Shown here: positions 1 through 9,021 of the stretch, in pieces
How the letters are laid out: each line of letters starts with the position of its first letter
How positions within the stretch are numbered: position 1 is the first letter of the stretch
Origin: CBDIHH01 sp965279095
GTDB taxonomy: Bacteria > Pseudomonadota > Alphaproteobacteria > Caulobacterales > Caulobacteraceae
Assembly (NCBI GenBank): GCA_965279095.1
Contig: CBDIHH010000005.1
Coordinates: forward strand, 496,001-560,000
Direction: 5' to 3'
Length of the DNA stretch: 64,000 nt
Translations under genes and position numbers: made by a program
The notes under the pieces: model-generated
Told to the model about the DNA's origin: nothing
The model's database searches: none
Seen by the model: the letters and a program-made list of their open reading frames with translations, nothing else

Positions 1-1010
1 TTGACCAGGATGGAGTTGGCCAGGCCCTTGTCGATGCCCATCTGCAGCCGCTCGGGGTTGGTCACGAAGAGGTCGTCGCCCACCAGCTGGATCTGCTTGC
101 CGAGCTTGGCGGTCAGTTGCGCCCAGCCGTCGAAGTCGTCCTCCGAGCAGCCGTCCTCGATGGAGACGATGGGGAACTTGGCCACCAGGGCGGCGAGGTA
201 GTCGACCATGCCGGCGGGGTCGAGGGTCTTGCCCTCCCCTTCCAGGTGGTAGCGGCCGCCCTTGAAGAATTCGGTGGCGGCGACGTCGAGGCCCAGCTGG
301 AAGTCCTCGCCGGCCCGGTAGCCGGCCGCCTCGCCCGCCTTGACGATGAAGGCCAGGGCCTCGTCGGCCGAGCCGATGTTGGGGGCGAAGCCGCCCTCGT
401 CGCCGACATTGGTGTTGTGGCCGGCGGCCGACAGGGCCTTCTTCAGGCCGTGGAAGATCTCGGCTCCCATGCGCAGGGCCTCCGAGAAGCTGTCCGCCCC
501 GGTGGGCAGGATCATGAATTCCTGGATGTCGATGGGATTGTCGGCGTGGGCGCCGCCGTTGATGATGTTCATCATCGGCACCGGCAGGGTTCGGGCCGAG
601 ACGCCGCCGACATATTTGTAGAGCGGCAGGCCGGCCGATTCGGAGGCTGCCTTGGCCGCCGCCAGGGACACGCCGAGGATGGCGTTGGCGCCCAAACGCG
701 CCTTGTTGGGCGTGCCGTCCAGCTCGATCATCAGCCGGTCCAGCCGCCGCTGGTCCTCCGCGTCGATTCCCGACAGGGCGTCGAAGATCTCGCCGTTGAC
801 CGCCGCCACCGCCGCGAGGACTCCCTTGCCGCCGTAACGGTCCTTGTCGCCGTCGCGCTTCTCCACGGCCTCGTGGGCCCCGGTGGAGGCGCCCGAGGGC
901 ACCGCGGCGCGGCCCATTGCCCCGTCCTCCAGCACCACATCCACCTCGACCGTGGGGTTGCCGCGGCTGTCAAGGATTTCACGGGCGAGGATGTCGACGA
1001 TCTCGGTCAT
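1..1010 (-). CDS. eno: Enolase (2-phosphoglycerate dehydratase), C-terminus cut by window edge
   Basis: Glycolytic enolase, which interconverts 2-phosphoglycerate and phosphoenolpyruvate in the cytosol and needs Mg2+. The first 336 codons are present. The N-terminus reads MTEIVDILAREILDSRGNPT, and residues 37-45 carry the PSGASTG loop that closes over the active site. Near the edge the family motif GDDLFVTNPERL is readable, so reading is intact to the boundary. Enolases are usually about 425 residues, so roughly 90 residues lie outside the window. The ATG at 1010 is preceded by GGA about 12 nt upstream. A terminator-like hairpin lies between rpmF and this gene, suggesting independent transcription. 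Confidence 0.97.
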   Translation of the reverse strand, partial: MTEIVDILAREILDSRGNPTVEVDVVLEDGAMGRAAVPSGASTGAHEAVEKRDGDKDRYGGKGVLAAVAAVNGEIFDALSGIDAEDQRRLDRLMIELDGTPNKARLGANAILGVSLAAAKAASESAGLPLYKYVGGVSARTLPVPMMNIINGGAHADNPIDIQEFMILPTGADSFSEALRMGAEIFHGLKKALSAAGHNTNVGDEGGFAPNIGSADEALAFIVKAGEAAGYRAGEDFQLGLDVAATEFFKGGRYHLEGEGKTLDPAGMVDYLAALVAKFPIVSIEDGCSEDDFDGWAQLTAKLGKQIQLVGDDLFVTNPERLQMGIDKGLANSILV

Positions 1011-1040
1011 GCGGGGGTCCTTCCGGCCGCTCGGTCATAG

Positions 1041-1071
1041 AAAAGGCGCGCGAGCCTTAGCCCACGCGCCT
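1041..1071 (-). terminator. Rho-independent terminator downstream of rpmF
   Basis: Read on the minus strand, the arm AGGCGCG and its complement CGCGCCT (plus positions 1065-1071 and 1044-1050) form a 7-bp GC-rich stem. It is followed directly by a short T-run, which is the AAAA at 1041-1044 on the plus strand. It lies 77 nt after the rpmF stop and 31 nt before the eno start, so it would separate the two transcripts. Confidence 0.6.
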
Positions 1072-1087
1072 GTGTATTTCCACCCGG

Positions 1088-1135
1088 CCCTCGTCCTTCG
1101 AGGCTCGCTTTGCGAGCACCTCAGGATGAGGACCT
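1088..1135. repeat. REP-like interspersed palindrome
   Basis: An imperfect inverted repeat: the inner perfect arms GCTCGC/GCGAGC (1103-1108 and 1112-1117) surround a TTT loop. They are flanked by outer arms of the type TCGTCCTT-CGAGG and CCTCA-GGATGA with a small bulge. Palindromes of this form recur between genes in many alphaproteobacterial genomes. It lies between rpmF and eno, just upstream of the rpmF terminator in the direction of transcription. Only one copy is in this window, so repetition is inferred from recollection of the family. Confidence 0.6.
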
Positions 1136-1147
1136 GATCGGCAGATC

Positions 1148-1330
1148 CTAGTCTTCCGAGACGTTGAGGACCTGGCGGCCCTTGTACATGCCGGTCTTCA
1201 GGTCGACGTGGTGGGGGCGGCGCAGCTCGCCCGTGTCCTTGTCCTCGACATAGGAGTTGGACGGCAGGGCATGGTGCGACCGGCGCATGTTGCGCCGCGA
1301 GGGCGATACTTTTCTCTTGGGAACGGCCAT
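1148..1330 (-). CDS. rpmF: 50S ribosomal protein L32
   Basis: Structural protein of the large ribosomal subunit, 60 residues, the normal size. It begins MAVPKRKVSPSRRNMRRSHH, the L32 signature of a short basic N-terminus, and ends in a conserved KTGMYKGRQVL segment. The ATG at 1330 is chosen because an upstream in-frame extension adds 38 residues unlike the family. As is common in alphaproteobacteria, the Zn-binding cysteines of some L32 forms are absent. It follows tesB by 79 nt on the same strand and is followed by a terminator-like hairpin. Confidence 0.95.
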   Translation of the reverse strand: MAVPKRKVSPSRRNMRRSHHALPSNSYVEDKDTGELRRPHHVDLKTGMYKGRQVLNVSED

Positions 1331-1409
1331 CGGGATCTCGCAGGCGTCAAAACTTGGGGTCGGCGGCCAGGCGGCCGCGACGGGAGGCGGGTGTATGCCG
1401 CAAATGCCC

Positions 1410-2309
1410 CTAAGGTTCAAGACCCGCCGGCTTGGGGCGCGCATAGGGGCGGAATAGGGCCTCCTGCGCCGCCGAGGCCACCAGGGCGCCGTCGCGGGCG
1501 AACAGCTGCCCGCGAATCAGTCCCCGCCCGCCCTGGGCCGAGGGACTGTCCATGTCGTAGAGCAGCCAGTCGTCCGGTTGGGCGGGGCGGTGGAACCACA
1601 TGGCGTGGTCCAGGCTGGCGATACGATTGCGGGTGAGCACCTCGGCGTAGGAGCGCCCGACGATGGCTCCGCCGGCCAGCCAGTAGTCTGACAGATAGGC
1701 CAGGCCGCAGAGGCGCACGAGCGGGTCATCCCCCACCCGGGGGCGCAGCCTGACCCAGCAGCGCCGCCCCGACGATTCGCGGGCGTCGATCCAGCGGGCG
1801 CCCTCCACCGGCCGCACCTCGATATTGCGGAACGAGCGCAGGTGGGCGGCGAAGGCCATGCCGACGGGATCGGTCCAGGTGCGGGCGATGTCGTCCAGGT
1901 TCAGCAGGTCCTCCGGCGCCGGCAGACCGGCCTCCAGCGGCGTCTGGTGCTCCAGCATCGCCTCCTCGTGGCGGTGGAAGGAGCACTCCAGGTGGAAGAT
2001 CGGCTCGCCCTTTTGGCGCGCGATCACCCGGCGGGTGGTGAAGCTGGCGCCGTCGCGGGTGCGCTCGACGTCGTAGATCACCGGCTGGCGGCCGTCCCCC
2101 GGGCGCAGGAAATAGGCGTGAAGGGAGTGGCAGGGGCGAACTGCCTCCACAGTCCTGCAGGCGCTCATCAGGGCCTGGGCCATCACCTCGCCGCCGAACA
2201 GGACGGGGTTGAGCTGGATCTCGTGCCGGCGGCTTCGGAACAGGTCTCGGTCCAGGGCCTCCACGTCGAGCAGGGCGTGGAAATCGGCGTCGAGGTCGGC
2301 GGCGGCCAT
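1410..2309 (-). CDS. tesB: Acyl-CoA thioesterase II
   Basis: Hydrolyses acyl-CoA to free fatty acid and CoA in the cytosol; tandem hot-dog fold, 299 residues (E. coli TesB is about 286). The catalytic-type residues are visible: Asp in LAYLSDYWL, Ser/Leu-Asp-His-Ala in SLDHAMWFHRP, and Gln in ASAAQEALFRP, matching the Asp-Thr/Ser-Gln arrangement of TesB. The N-terminal half has NPVLFGGEVMAQAL, typical of the first hot-dog domain. The start codon overlaps the last base of the pyrG stop, indicating translational coupling. Its physiological substrate is unknown. Confidence 0.93.
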   Translation of the reverse strand: MAAADLDADFHALLDVEALDRDLFRSRRHEIQLNPVLFGGEVMAQALMSACRTVEAVRPCHSLHAYFLRPGDGRQPVIYDVERTRDGASFTTRRVIARQKGEPIFHLECSFHRHEEAMLEHQTPLEAGLPAPEDLLNLDDIARTWTDPVGMAFAAHLRSFRNIEVRPVEGARWIDARESSGRRCWVRLRPRVGDDPLVRLCGLAYLSDYWLAGGAIVGRSYAEVLTRNRIASLDHAMWFHRPAQPDDWLLYDMDSPSAQGGRGLIRGQLFARDGALVASAAQEALFRPYARPKPAGLEP

Positions 2310-3943
2310 CAGACCAGCCGGCTCTGGTCCTTGGCCGCCGAGATGAAGCTGGCGAACAGGGGGTGCGGGGCGAAGGGGCGGGACTTGAGCTCGGGGTGGA
2401 ACTGCACGCCCACGAACCAGGGGTGGTCCTCGCGCTCGACGATCTCGGGCAACACCCCGTCCGGGGACAGGCCGGAGAACTTCAGCCCGGCGTCCTCGAT
2501 CAGCCCGCGATAGTTGATGTTGACCTCGTAGCGGTGGCGGTGCCGCTCAGCGATGGTGGCGGCGCCGTAGATCTCGGCCACCCGCGACCCCGGGGTGAGC
2601 ACGGCCTCATAGGCCCCCAGGCGCATGGTGCCGCCCAGGTCATCGCCCTGGGTGCGCACCACCCGCTGGTTGCCCTGCACCCATTCGGTCATCAGCCCGA
2701 CGATGGGGTCGGCGCTCTCGCCGAACTCGGTGGACGAGGCGGTCGTCAGGCCGCCGACGTTGCGGGCCGCCTCAATCACCGCCATCTGCATGCCGAAACA
2801 GATGCCGAAATAGGGGATCTGATGCTCGCGGGCGAACTGCACCGCGCGGATCTTGCCCTCGGCCCCGCGCTCGCCGAAACCGCCGGGCACCAGGATGCCG
2901 TGCACCCCCTGCAGCCGCACCGCGGCGGTGGCCTCGTCGCCCTCGAAGGTCTCGGACTCCACCCAGTCGAGCTTGACCTTGACGTTGTTGGCCAGGCCCC
3001 CGTGGATCAGGGCCTCGATGAGGGATTTGTAGGCGTCCTTCAGCACCGTGTATTTGCCCACCACGGCGATGGTCACCTCGCCGTCGGGATGGGTCATGGT
3101 GCGCGAGATCTCCTGCCACCGCGACAGGTCCGGCTCGGGCGCGTCGGTCATGCCGAAATGGGCCAGCACCTCGGCGTCGAGGCCCTGCTCATGATAGTCG
3201 AGCGGCACGTGATAGATGTTGTCGCTGTCCATCGCCTGGATGACGGCGGTCTCGCGGACATTGCAGAACAGGCCGATCTTGCGGCGCTCGTCCTTGGGGA
3301 TCGGCTGTTCGCAGCGACACAGCAGGATGTCGGGCTGGATGCCGATGGAGCGCAGCTCCTTGACCGAGTGCTGGGTCGGCTTGGTCTTCATCTCCCCGGC
3401 CGTCTTGATGAACGGCAGCAGGGTCAGGTGGATGTAGAGGGCGTGGCCGCGCGGCAGGTCGTTGCCCAGCTGGCGGATGGCCTCGAAGAACGGAAGGCCC
3501 TCGATGTCGCCGACGGTGCCGCCGATCTCCACCAGCACGAAGTCGGCCTCGCCGGGGTCCGACAGGACGAAGTCCTTGATCTCATTGGTGACGTGGGGAA
3601 TCACCTGGACGGTGGCGCCGAGATAGTCCCCGCGCCGTTCCTTCTCGATGATGGTCTTGTAGATCTGGCCCGTGGTGACGTTGTCGCCCTTGGTGGCGGA
3701 CACCCCGGTGAAGCGCTCGTAGTGGCCGAGGTCGAGGTCCGTCTCCGCCCCGTCGTCGGTGACGAACACCTCGCCGTGCTGGTAGGGGCTCATGGTCCCC
3801 GGATCGACGTTGAGATAGGGGTCGAGCTTGCGCAGGCGGACCTTGTAGCCGCGGGCCTGCAACAGCGCGCCGAGCGCCGCCGAAGCCAGACCCTTGCCGA
3901 GCGATGAGACCACGCCGCCGGTGATGAAGATGTACCGCGCCAT
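2309..3943 (-). CDS. pyrG: CTP synthase
   Basis: Makes CTP from UTP, ATP and glutamine; 544 residues, the normal length. The N-terminal synthase domain (1-270) starts MARYIFITGGVVSSLGKG, with the P-loop-like GVVSSLGKG and the Mg-binding DPYLNVDPGT. The class I glutamine amidotransferase domain (about 290-540) has PGGFGERG, the nucleophile Cys382 in GICFGMQ, and a catalytic His-Glu in VQFHPE. In Caulobacter CTP synthase also forms a filament that influences cell curvature, a known moonlighting role. It lies 80 nt downstream of secG and overlaps tesB by one base. Confidence 0.98.
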   Translation of the reverse strand: MARYIFITGGVVSSLGKGLASAALGALLQARGYKVRLRKLDPYLNVDPGTMSPYQHGEVFVTDDGAETDLDLGHYERFTGVSATKGDNVTTGQIYKTIIEKERRGDYLGATVQVIPHVTNEIKDFVLSDPGEADFVLVEIGGTVGDIEGLPFFEAIRQLGNDLPRGHALYIHLTLLPFIKTAGEMKTKPTQHSVKELRSIGIQPDILLCRCEQPIPKDERRKIGLFCNVRETAVIQAMDSDNIYHVPLDYHEQGLDAEVLAHFGMTDAPEPDLSRWQEISRTMTHPDGEVTIAVVGKYTVLKDAYKSLIEALIHGGLANNVKVKLDWVESETFEGDEATAAVRLQGVHGILVPGGFGERGAEGKIRAVQFAREHQIPYFGICFGMQMAVIEAARNVGGLTTASSTEFGESADPIVGLMTEWVQGNQRVVRTQGDDLGGTMRLGAYEAVLTPGSRVAEIYGAATIAERHRHRYEVNINYRGLIEDAGLKFSGLSPDGVLPEIVEREDHPWFVGVQFHPELKSRPFAPHPLFASFISAAKDQSRLV

Positions 3944-4023
3944 GGGCGATCAGGTTACCGTAGATTCGCCACAGCACAGCCCCGCGGGGCGCGAAAAAGC
4001 GCTGTGGCCGGAAAAACTTTCGC

Positions 4024-4506
4024 CTAGCGGTTGGCGGGCTGGGTTGGGCCGGGGGTCATGTTCGCCAGCGGATCGGCCGGCTGGGTCTTCAGGTCGGAGG
4101 GCACGAGCGCGCTGTTGGGCGCGGCCGCGGGGGCCCCGCCGCCCACTTCCGGCGCGGGCGCCTGCAGCGGACCGCCCACCGTCGGCGACGGCGCGCCGGG
4201 GGCAGGCGCCTTGGGCAGGCTCTTCATGTCCAGCTTGTCGATGCTCATCCGGTCGACCACCGAATCGGAGCGGCGCGCGCCGCCGGCCAACAGGGTCAGG
4301 GTCAGGCTGAGCACGAAGAAGAGCGTCGCCAGCACCGCGGTGATACGGGTGAGCAGGTCGCCCGCCCCGCGCGCGGTCATGAAGTTGCCCGAGCCCCCGC
4401 CGCCCATGCCGAAGGCGCCCCCCTCGGAGCGCTGCAGCAGGATCACGCCGATCAGCGCGATACAGACGAGGATGTGGATGGTCAGGAGTATGTTCTGGAG
4501 CATCAA
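4024..4506 (-). CDS. secG: Preprotein translocase subunit SecG with long C-terminal tail
   Basis: Accessory subunit of the SecYEG translocon in the inner membrane. The first 75 residues carry the family features: a transmembrane helix (about 3-24), the VILLQRSEGGAFG motif, a Gly-rich cytosolic loop, and a second helix (about 54-74). At 160 residues it is longer than the usual 75-115; the rest is a Pro/Ala/Gly-rich tail with no recognised domain, a common feature in alphaproteobacterial SecG. The start could be Met1 or Met2. It lies between tpiA and pyrG, an order shared with other Caulobacterales. Confidence 0.93.
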   Translation of the reverse strand: MMLQNILLTIHILVCIALIGVILLQRSEGGAFGMGGGGSGNFMTARGAGDLLTRITAVLATLFFVLSLTLTLLAGGARRSDSVVDRMSIDKLDMKSLPKAPAPGAPSPTVGGPLQAPAPEVGGGAPAAAPNSALVPSDLKTQPADPLANMTPGPTQPANR

Positions 4507-4622
4507 CGACTACGGTCGGGAGGGATCGGGGCCGAGGCCCCGCACAAGCGGCCCCCTCTAGCACCCTGGCGCGGGGGGCGCAAAGGCGGCCGGTAAAGTT
4601 CGTGCCCGAGCGACGCTAAGGC

Positions 4623-5375
4623 CTAGCCGGCGGCCCGGACGATCGGCAGGAAGTCGGCCGCCTTCAGGGAGGCGCCGCCGACCAGGGCGCCGCCGACCTC
4701 GCGGGCGCCCAGGATCTCCTCGGCGTTGGCCGGCTTCACCGAGCCGCCGTAGAGGATCGGCGCCCCTGCCCCGCCCTCGCCCAGCACAGCCACGAGGGTG
4801 TCGCGGATCGCCCCGTGGACCTCCTCGATCTGGGCGACCGTGGGCGTCAGGCCGGTGCCGATGGCCCAGACGGGCTCATAGGCCACGGCGAAGGCGGCCC
4901 CGCGCACGGATGGCGGCAGGGATCCGCGCACCTGGGCGGTGACCACCGCCAGGGCCTGTCCCGCCTCGCGCTGCTCCAGGGTCTCGCCGACGCAGATGAT
5001 GGGTTCCAGCCCCGCGCGCAGGGCAGCCTCGACCTTGGCGGCGACGACGTCGTCCGTCTCGCCGTGGCCCGCCCGTCTCTCGGAGTGGCCGAGGATGACC
5101 AGCACGGCGCCCGCGTCGCGCAGCATCTCGGCGCTGAGGTCGCCGGTGAAGGCCCCGGCCGTCTCGCTCCGGCAGTCCTGGCCGCCCACCAGGATCTCCG
5201 ATTCCCGCAGGCCGTAGGTCATCTGGGCGATCAGGGTCGCCGGGGGGCACAGGGCGACCCGGGCCGCCGACGGGGAGTCCTTCAGCGCCGCCGCAAGGGC
5301 GGTGGCCTCGGTCAGGGAGGCGGCCACGCCGTTCATCTTCCAGTTGCCGGCGATCAGGGGACGGGGGGCGGTCAT
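4623..5375 (-). CDS. tpiA: Triosephosphate isomerase
   Basis: Interconverts dihydroxyacetone phosphate and glyceraldehyde 3-phosphate. The 250 residues form a typical TIM barrel. Visible catalytic residues are Asn11 and Lys13 (NWKMN), His97 in GHSERR and Glu167 in AYEPVWAIGTG. The phosphate-binding LYGGSVKP and the late GGALVGGASL loop are intact. It is the first gene of the minus-strand group tpiA-secG-pyrG-tesB-rpmF and is transcribed divergently from ppiD; a plausible promoter is listed separately. Confidence 0.97.
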   Translation of the reverse strand: MTAPRPLIAGNWKMNGVAASLTEATALAAALKDSPSAARVALCPPATLIAQMTYGLRESEILVGGQDCRSETAGAFTGDLSAEMLRDAGAVLVILGHSERRAGHGETDDVVAAKVEAALRAGLEPIICVGETLEQREAGQALAVVTAQVRGSLPPSVRGAAFAVAYEPVWAIGTGLTPTVAQIEEVHGAIRDTLVAVLGEGGAGAPILYGGSVKPANAEEILGAREVGGALVGGASLKAADFLPIVRAAG

Positions 5376-5389
5376 GGGCGGGGCGGGTC

Positions 5390-5418
5390 CTTATTGTTGA
5401 CGCTGTCGCCTAGGACAA
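5390..5418 (-). promoter_or_regulatory. Candidate sigma-70 promoter for tpiA
   Basis: On the minus strand, TTGTCC (5413-5418) and AATAAG (5390-5395) are separated by 17 nt. They lie 15 to 43 nt upstream of the tpiA start codon in the 159-nt divergent region. The -35 fits well; the -10 is weak, and the predicted leader is very short. Confidence 0.4.
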
Positions 5419-5442
5419 AGCGGGCGCTCTGTCACCGGTCGC

Positions 5443-5472
5443 TTGCCCCCGGCCGAACCGCTCGCCTATACC
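5443..5472 (+). promoter_or_regulatory. Candidate promoter for ppiD-trpE
   Basis: TTGCCC (5443-5448) and TATACC (5467-5472) are separated by 18 nt, about 60 nt upstream of the ppiD ATG in the region shared with divergent tpiA. No attenuator-type Trp-codon leader peptide was recognised in this interval. Confidence 0.35.
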
Positions 5473-5534
5473 GCCCTGTCCGGGCCACGGCCGCGCGCCT
5501 CCGCGCGCGCCGGCGTCGATGAGGTTACCGCTCT

Positions 5535-7441
5535 ATGCTCGCCTTCTTCCGGGCCATGGCCAAATCCAAGATCACCCTGGTGATCCTGTTCCTGCCGCTG
5601 TTCGCCGGCCTGCTGGTGTTCGGCAACGTCCGCGACGTGTTCGGCACCATGACCGCCAAGGACGCGGTGGTCTCCGCCGGTGACCGGGCCGTCTCCTCCG
5701 CGGAGTTCAAGCGCATCTTCGACGGCGCCAAGAAGGAGGCCGAGCAGCGCTCCGGCCGCCCCCTGACCATGGAAGAGGCCGTCTCCCAGGGCGGGGTCGA
5801 GGACATCCTCGAGAGCCTGGCCGGGCGCGAGGGCTTCGCCGCGGCCCTGGCCAAAGCCGGGGTCCGCCCCTCCGACACCCTGGTGGCCGCGCAACTGCGC
5901 AAGATCACCGCCTTCTTCGACCCCGTGACCGGCCAGTTCGACGACAAGCTCTACAAGAATCGCCTCCAGACCGAGGGCCTAACCAGCGAGACCTTCGAGC
6001 GCGGCGAGCGCGACGCGGTGGCGCAAACCCATTTCAGCACCGCCGTGGCCGGCGGCCTGCGCGCGCCGCTGATTTACTCGGCCGTGAACGGCGCCCTGGC
6101 GCTCGAGCAGCGCACCTTCGCCGCCTTCGGCCTGGATCCCCGCTCCATTCCCGCCCCTCAGGCGCCGACGGACGCCCAGCTGACCGCCTTCATCAAGGCC
6201 CACGCCACGGAGCTGACCCTGCCCGAAAGCCGGTCCCTGACGGTCGTGCGCTTCAGCGCCGCCGCCCTGGCCCCCTCCATCGCCGTGGACCCGGCGGAGC
6301 TGCAGAAGCGCTTCGACTTCCGCAAGGACACCTTGTCGGCGCCCGAGAAGCGCACGGTGGTCCAGGTGCCGGCGCGAGACGCGGCGTCCGCCGCCGCCGC
6401 CGCCGCCCGCCTCGCCCGGGGCGAGGATCCCGCGGCGGTGGCCAAGAGCCTGGGGGTCGACCCCATCGTCTATCGCGACGTGCCTCTGACCGGCATCTCC
6501 GACCCCCGCATCGCCCAGGCCGCCTTCGCCTTGCCGGCGGGCCAGGTGTCCAAGCCGATTCAGGGCGGCCTCGCCTGGGCGGTGGTGAAGGTGCTGTCGA
6601 TTACCCCCGGCCGGGCCGTGACCCTGGCCGAGGCGCGTCCCGCCCTGGAGGCGGAGCTTCGCGCGGAGACCGCCCAGGACCGCATCTACGACGTGGTCGA
6701 GAAATACCAGACGGTGCATGAGGGCGGCGCCAACCTGGTGGAATCCGCCCGCTCCGCCGGGGTCACCGCCCTGCAACTGCCCCCGGTCAGCGCCCAGGGC
6801 GCGGACGCCGCCGGCCGGCCGCAGCCCATGCTGAGCGAGAAGCTGCTCAAGGAAGCCTTCGGCCTGCCCGAGGGCGGCGAGAGCGAGGTCGTGGACGACG
6901 GCAAGGGCGAGTATTTCGCCGTCCGCGTCGACAAGGTCTTCCCGGCGCATCTGCCGACCCTGGCCGCCGATCGCGAGCGGCTGACCGCCCTCTATATGCG
7001 CAACGCCCTGGTCACCGACCTGCGCGCGCGCCTGGAAGCCCTCGCCGAGCGGCTCCGCAAGGGCGAGAGCATCGAGGCCGTGGCGGCGTCGGTGGGCGCG
7101 CGGGTGGACCGCGCCACACTGGATCGTCGCACCGCCGAACAGGACCAGACCCAACGCCGGGACCTGTTCGCCCAGGTGTTCGGGGCCAAGCCCGGCGGGG
7201 TCTTCACCATCGGCGCCGGCGTGGTCAAGGTCGAGGCCATCAAGCCGGGCTCGCCTCAGGACACCGCCATGTTGACCCGGATCGGGGCCCAGCAGCTTCG
7301 CGGCGGCCTGTTCCAGGACCTCGGCGAGCAGACCTTCAAATGGACGCGCAAGGATATGAAGGTGAAGCTCGATCCCGCCCGCGCCCGCGCCGCCCTGGGT
7401 CTCGCTCCGGCGGAGGCCGCCCCGGGCAAGGCCGCCGCGAA

Positions 7442-7445
<4 letters not shown>
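5535..7445 (+). CDS. ppiD: Membrane-anchored periplasmic peptidyl-prolyl isomerase (PpiD/SurA-like)
   Basis: Folding chaperone tethered to the inner membrane and facing the periplasm. Of 636 residues, 1-12 are cytosolic and 13-33 form a single transmembrane helix (ITLVILFLPLFAGLLVFG). Next comes a SurA-N-like helical domain (about 40-250), a diverged parvulin-type rotamase region (about 265-365, ending with FALPAGQVSKPIQGGLAW), and a C-terminal helical tail. Size and order match PpiD. The stop overlaps the trpE start as ATGA, a linkage common in alphaproteobacteria despite no obvious functional relation. The catalytic rotamase residues are poorly conserved, so it may act mainly as a chaperone. 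Confidence 0.9.
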
Positions 7446-8974
<1,529 letters not shown>

Positions 8975-8980
8975 GGACCG

Positions 8981-9010
8981 GGCCCCCGCCGCCCGAGGGC
9001 GACAGGGGCC
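8981..9010. terminator. GC-rich hairpin between convergent trpE and RTX gene
   Basis: GGCCCC (8981-8986) and GGGGCC (9005-9010) pair around an inner GCCC/GGGC stem. The element lies in the 47-nt gap between two convergent stop codons, where a bidirectional terminator would be expected. Neither side has a T-run, so the call is tentative. Confidence 0.35.
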
Positions 9011-9021
9011 GGCGGCATCCG

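Noticed and set aside
5376..5534. A Trp-rich leader peptide and attenuator upstream of the trp genes
   Set aside because: No short ORF with consecutive Trp codons was found before ppiD-trpE or before trpG.
7340..7441. Upstream in-frame extension of trpE
   Set aside because: It lies within the ppiD coding region and encodes Arg/Gly-rich residues unlike any TrpE; the ATGA overlap at 7442 is the natural start.
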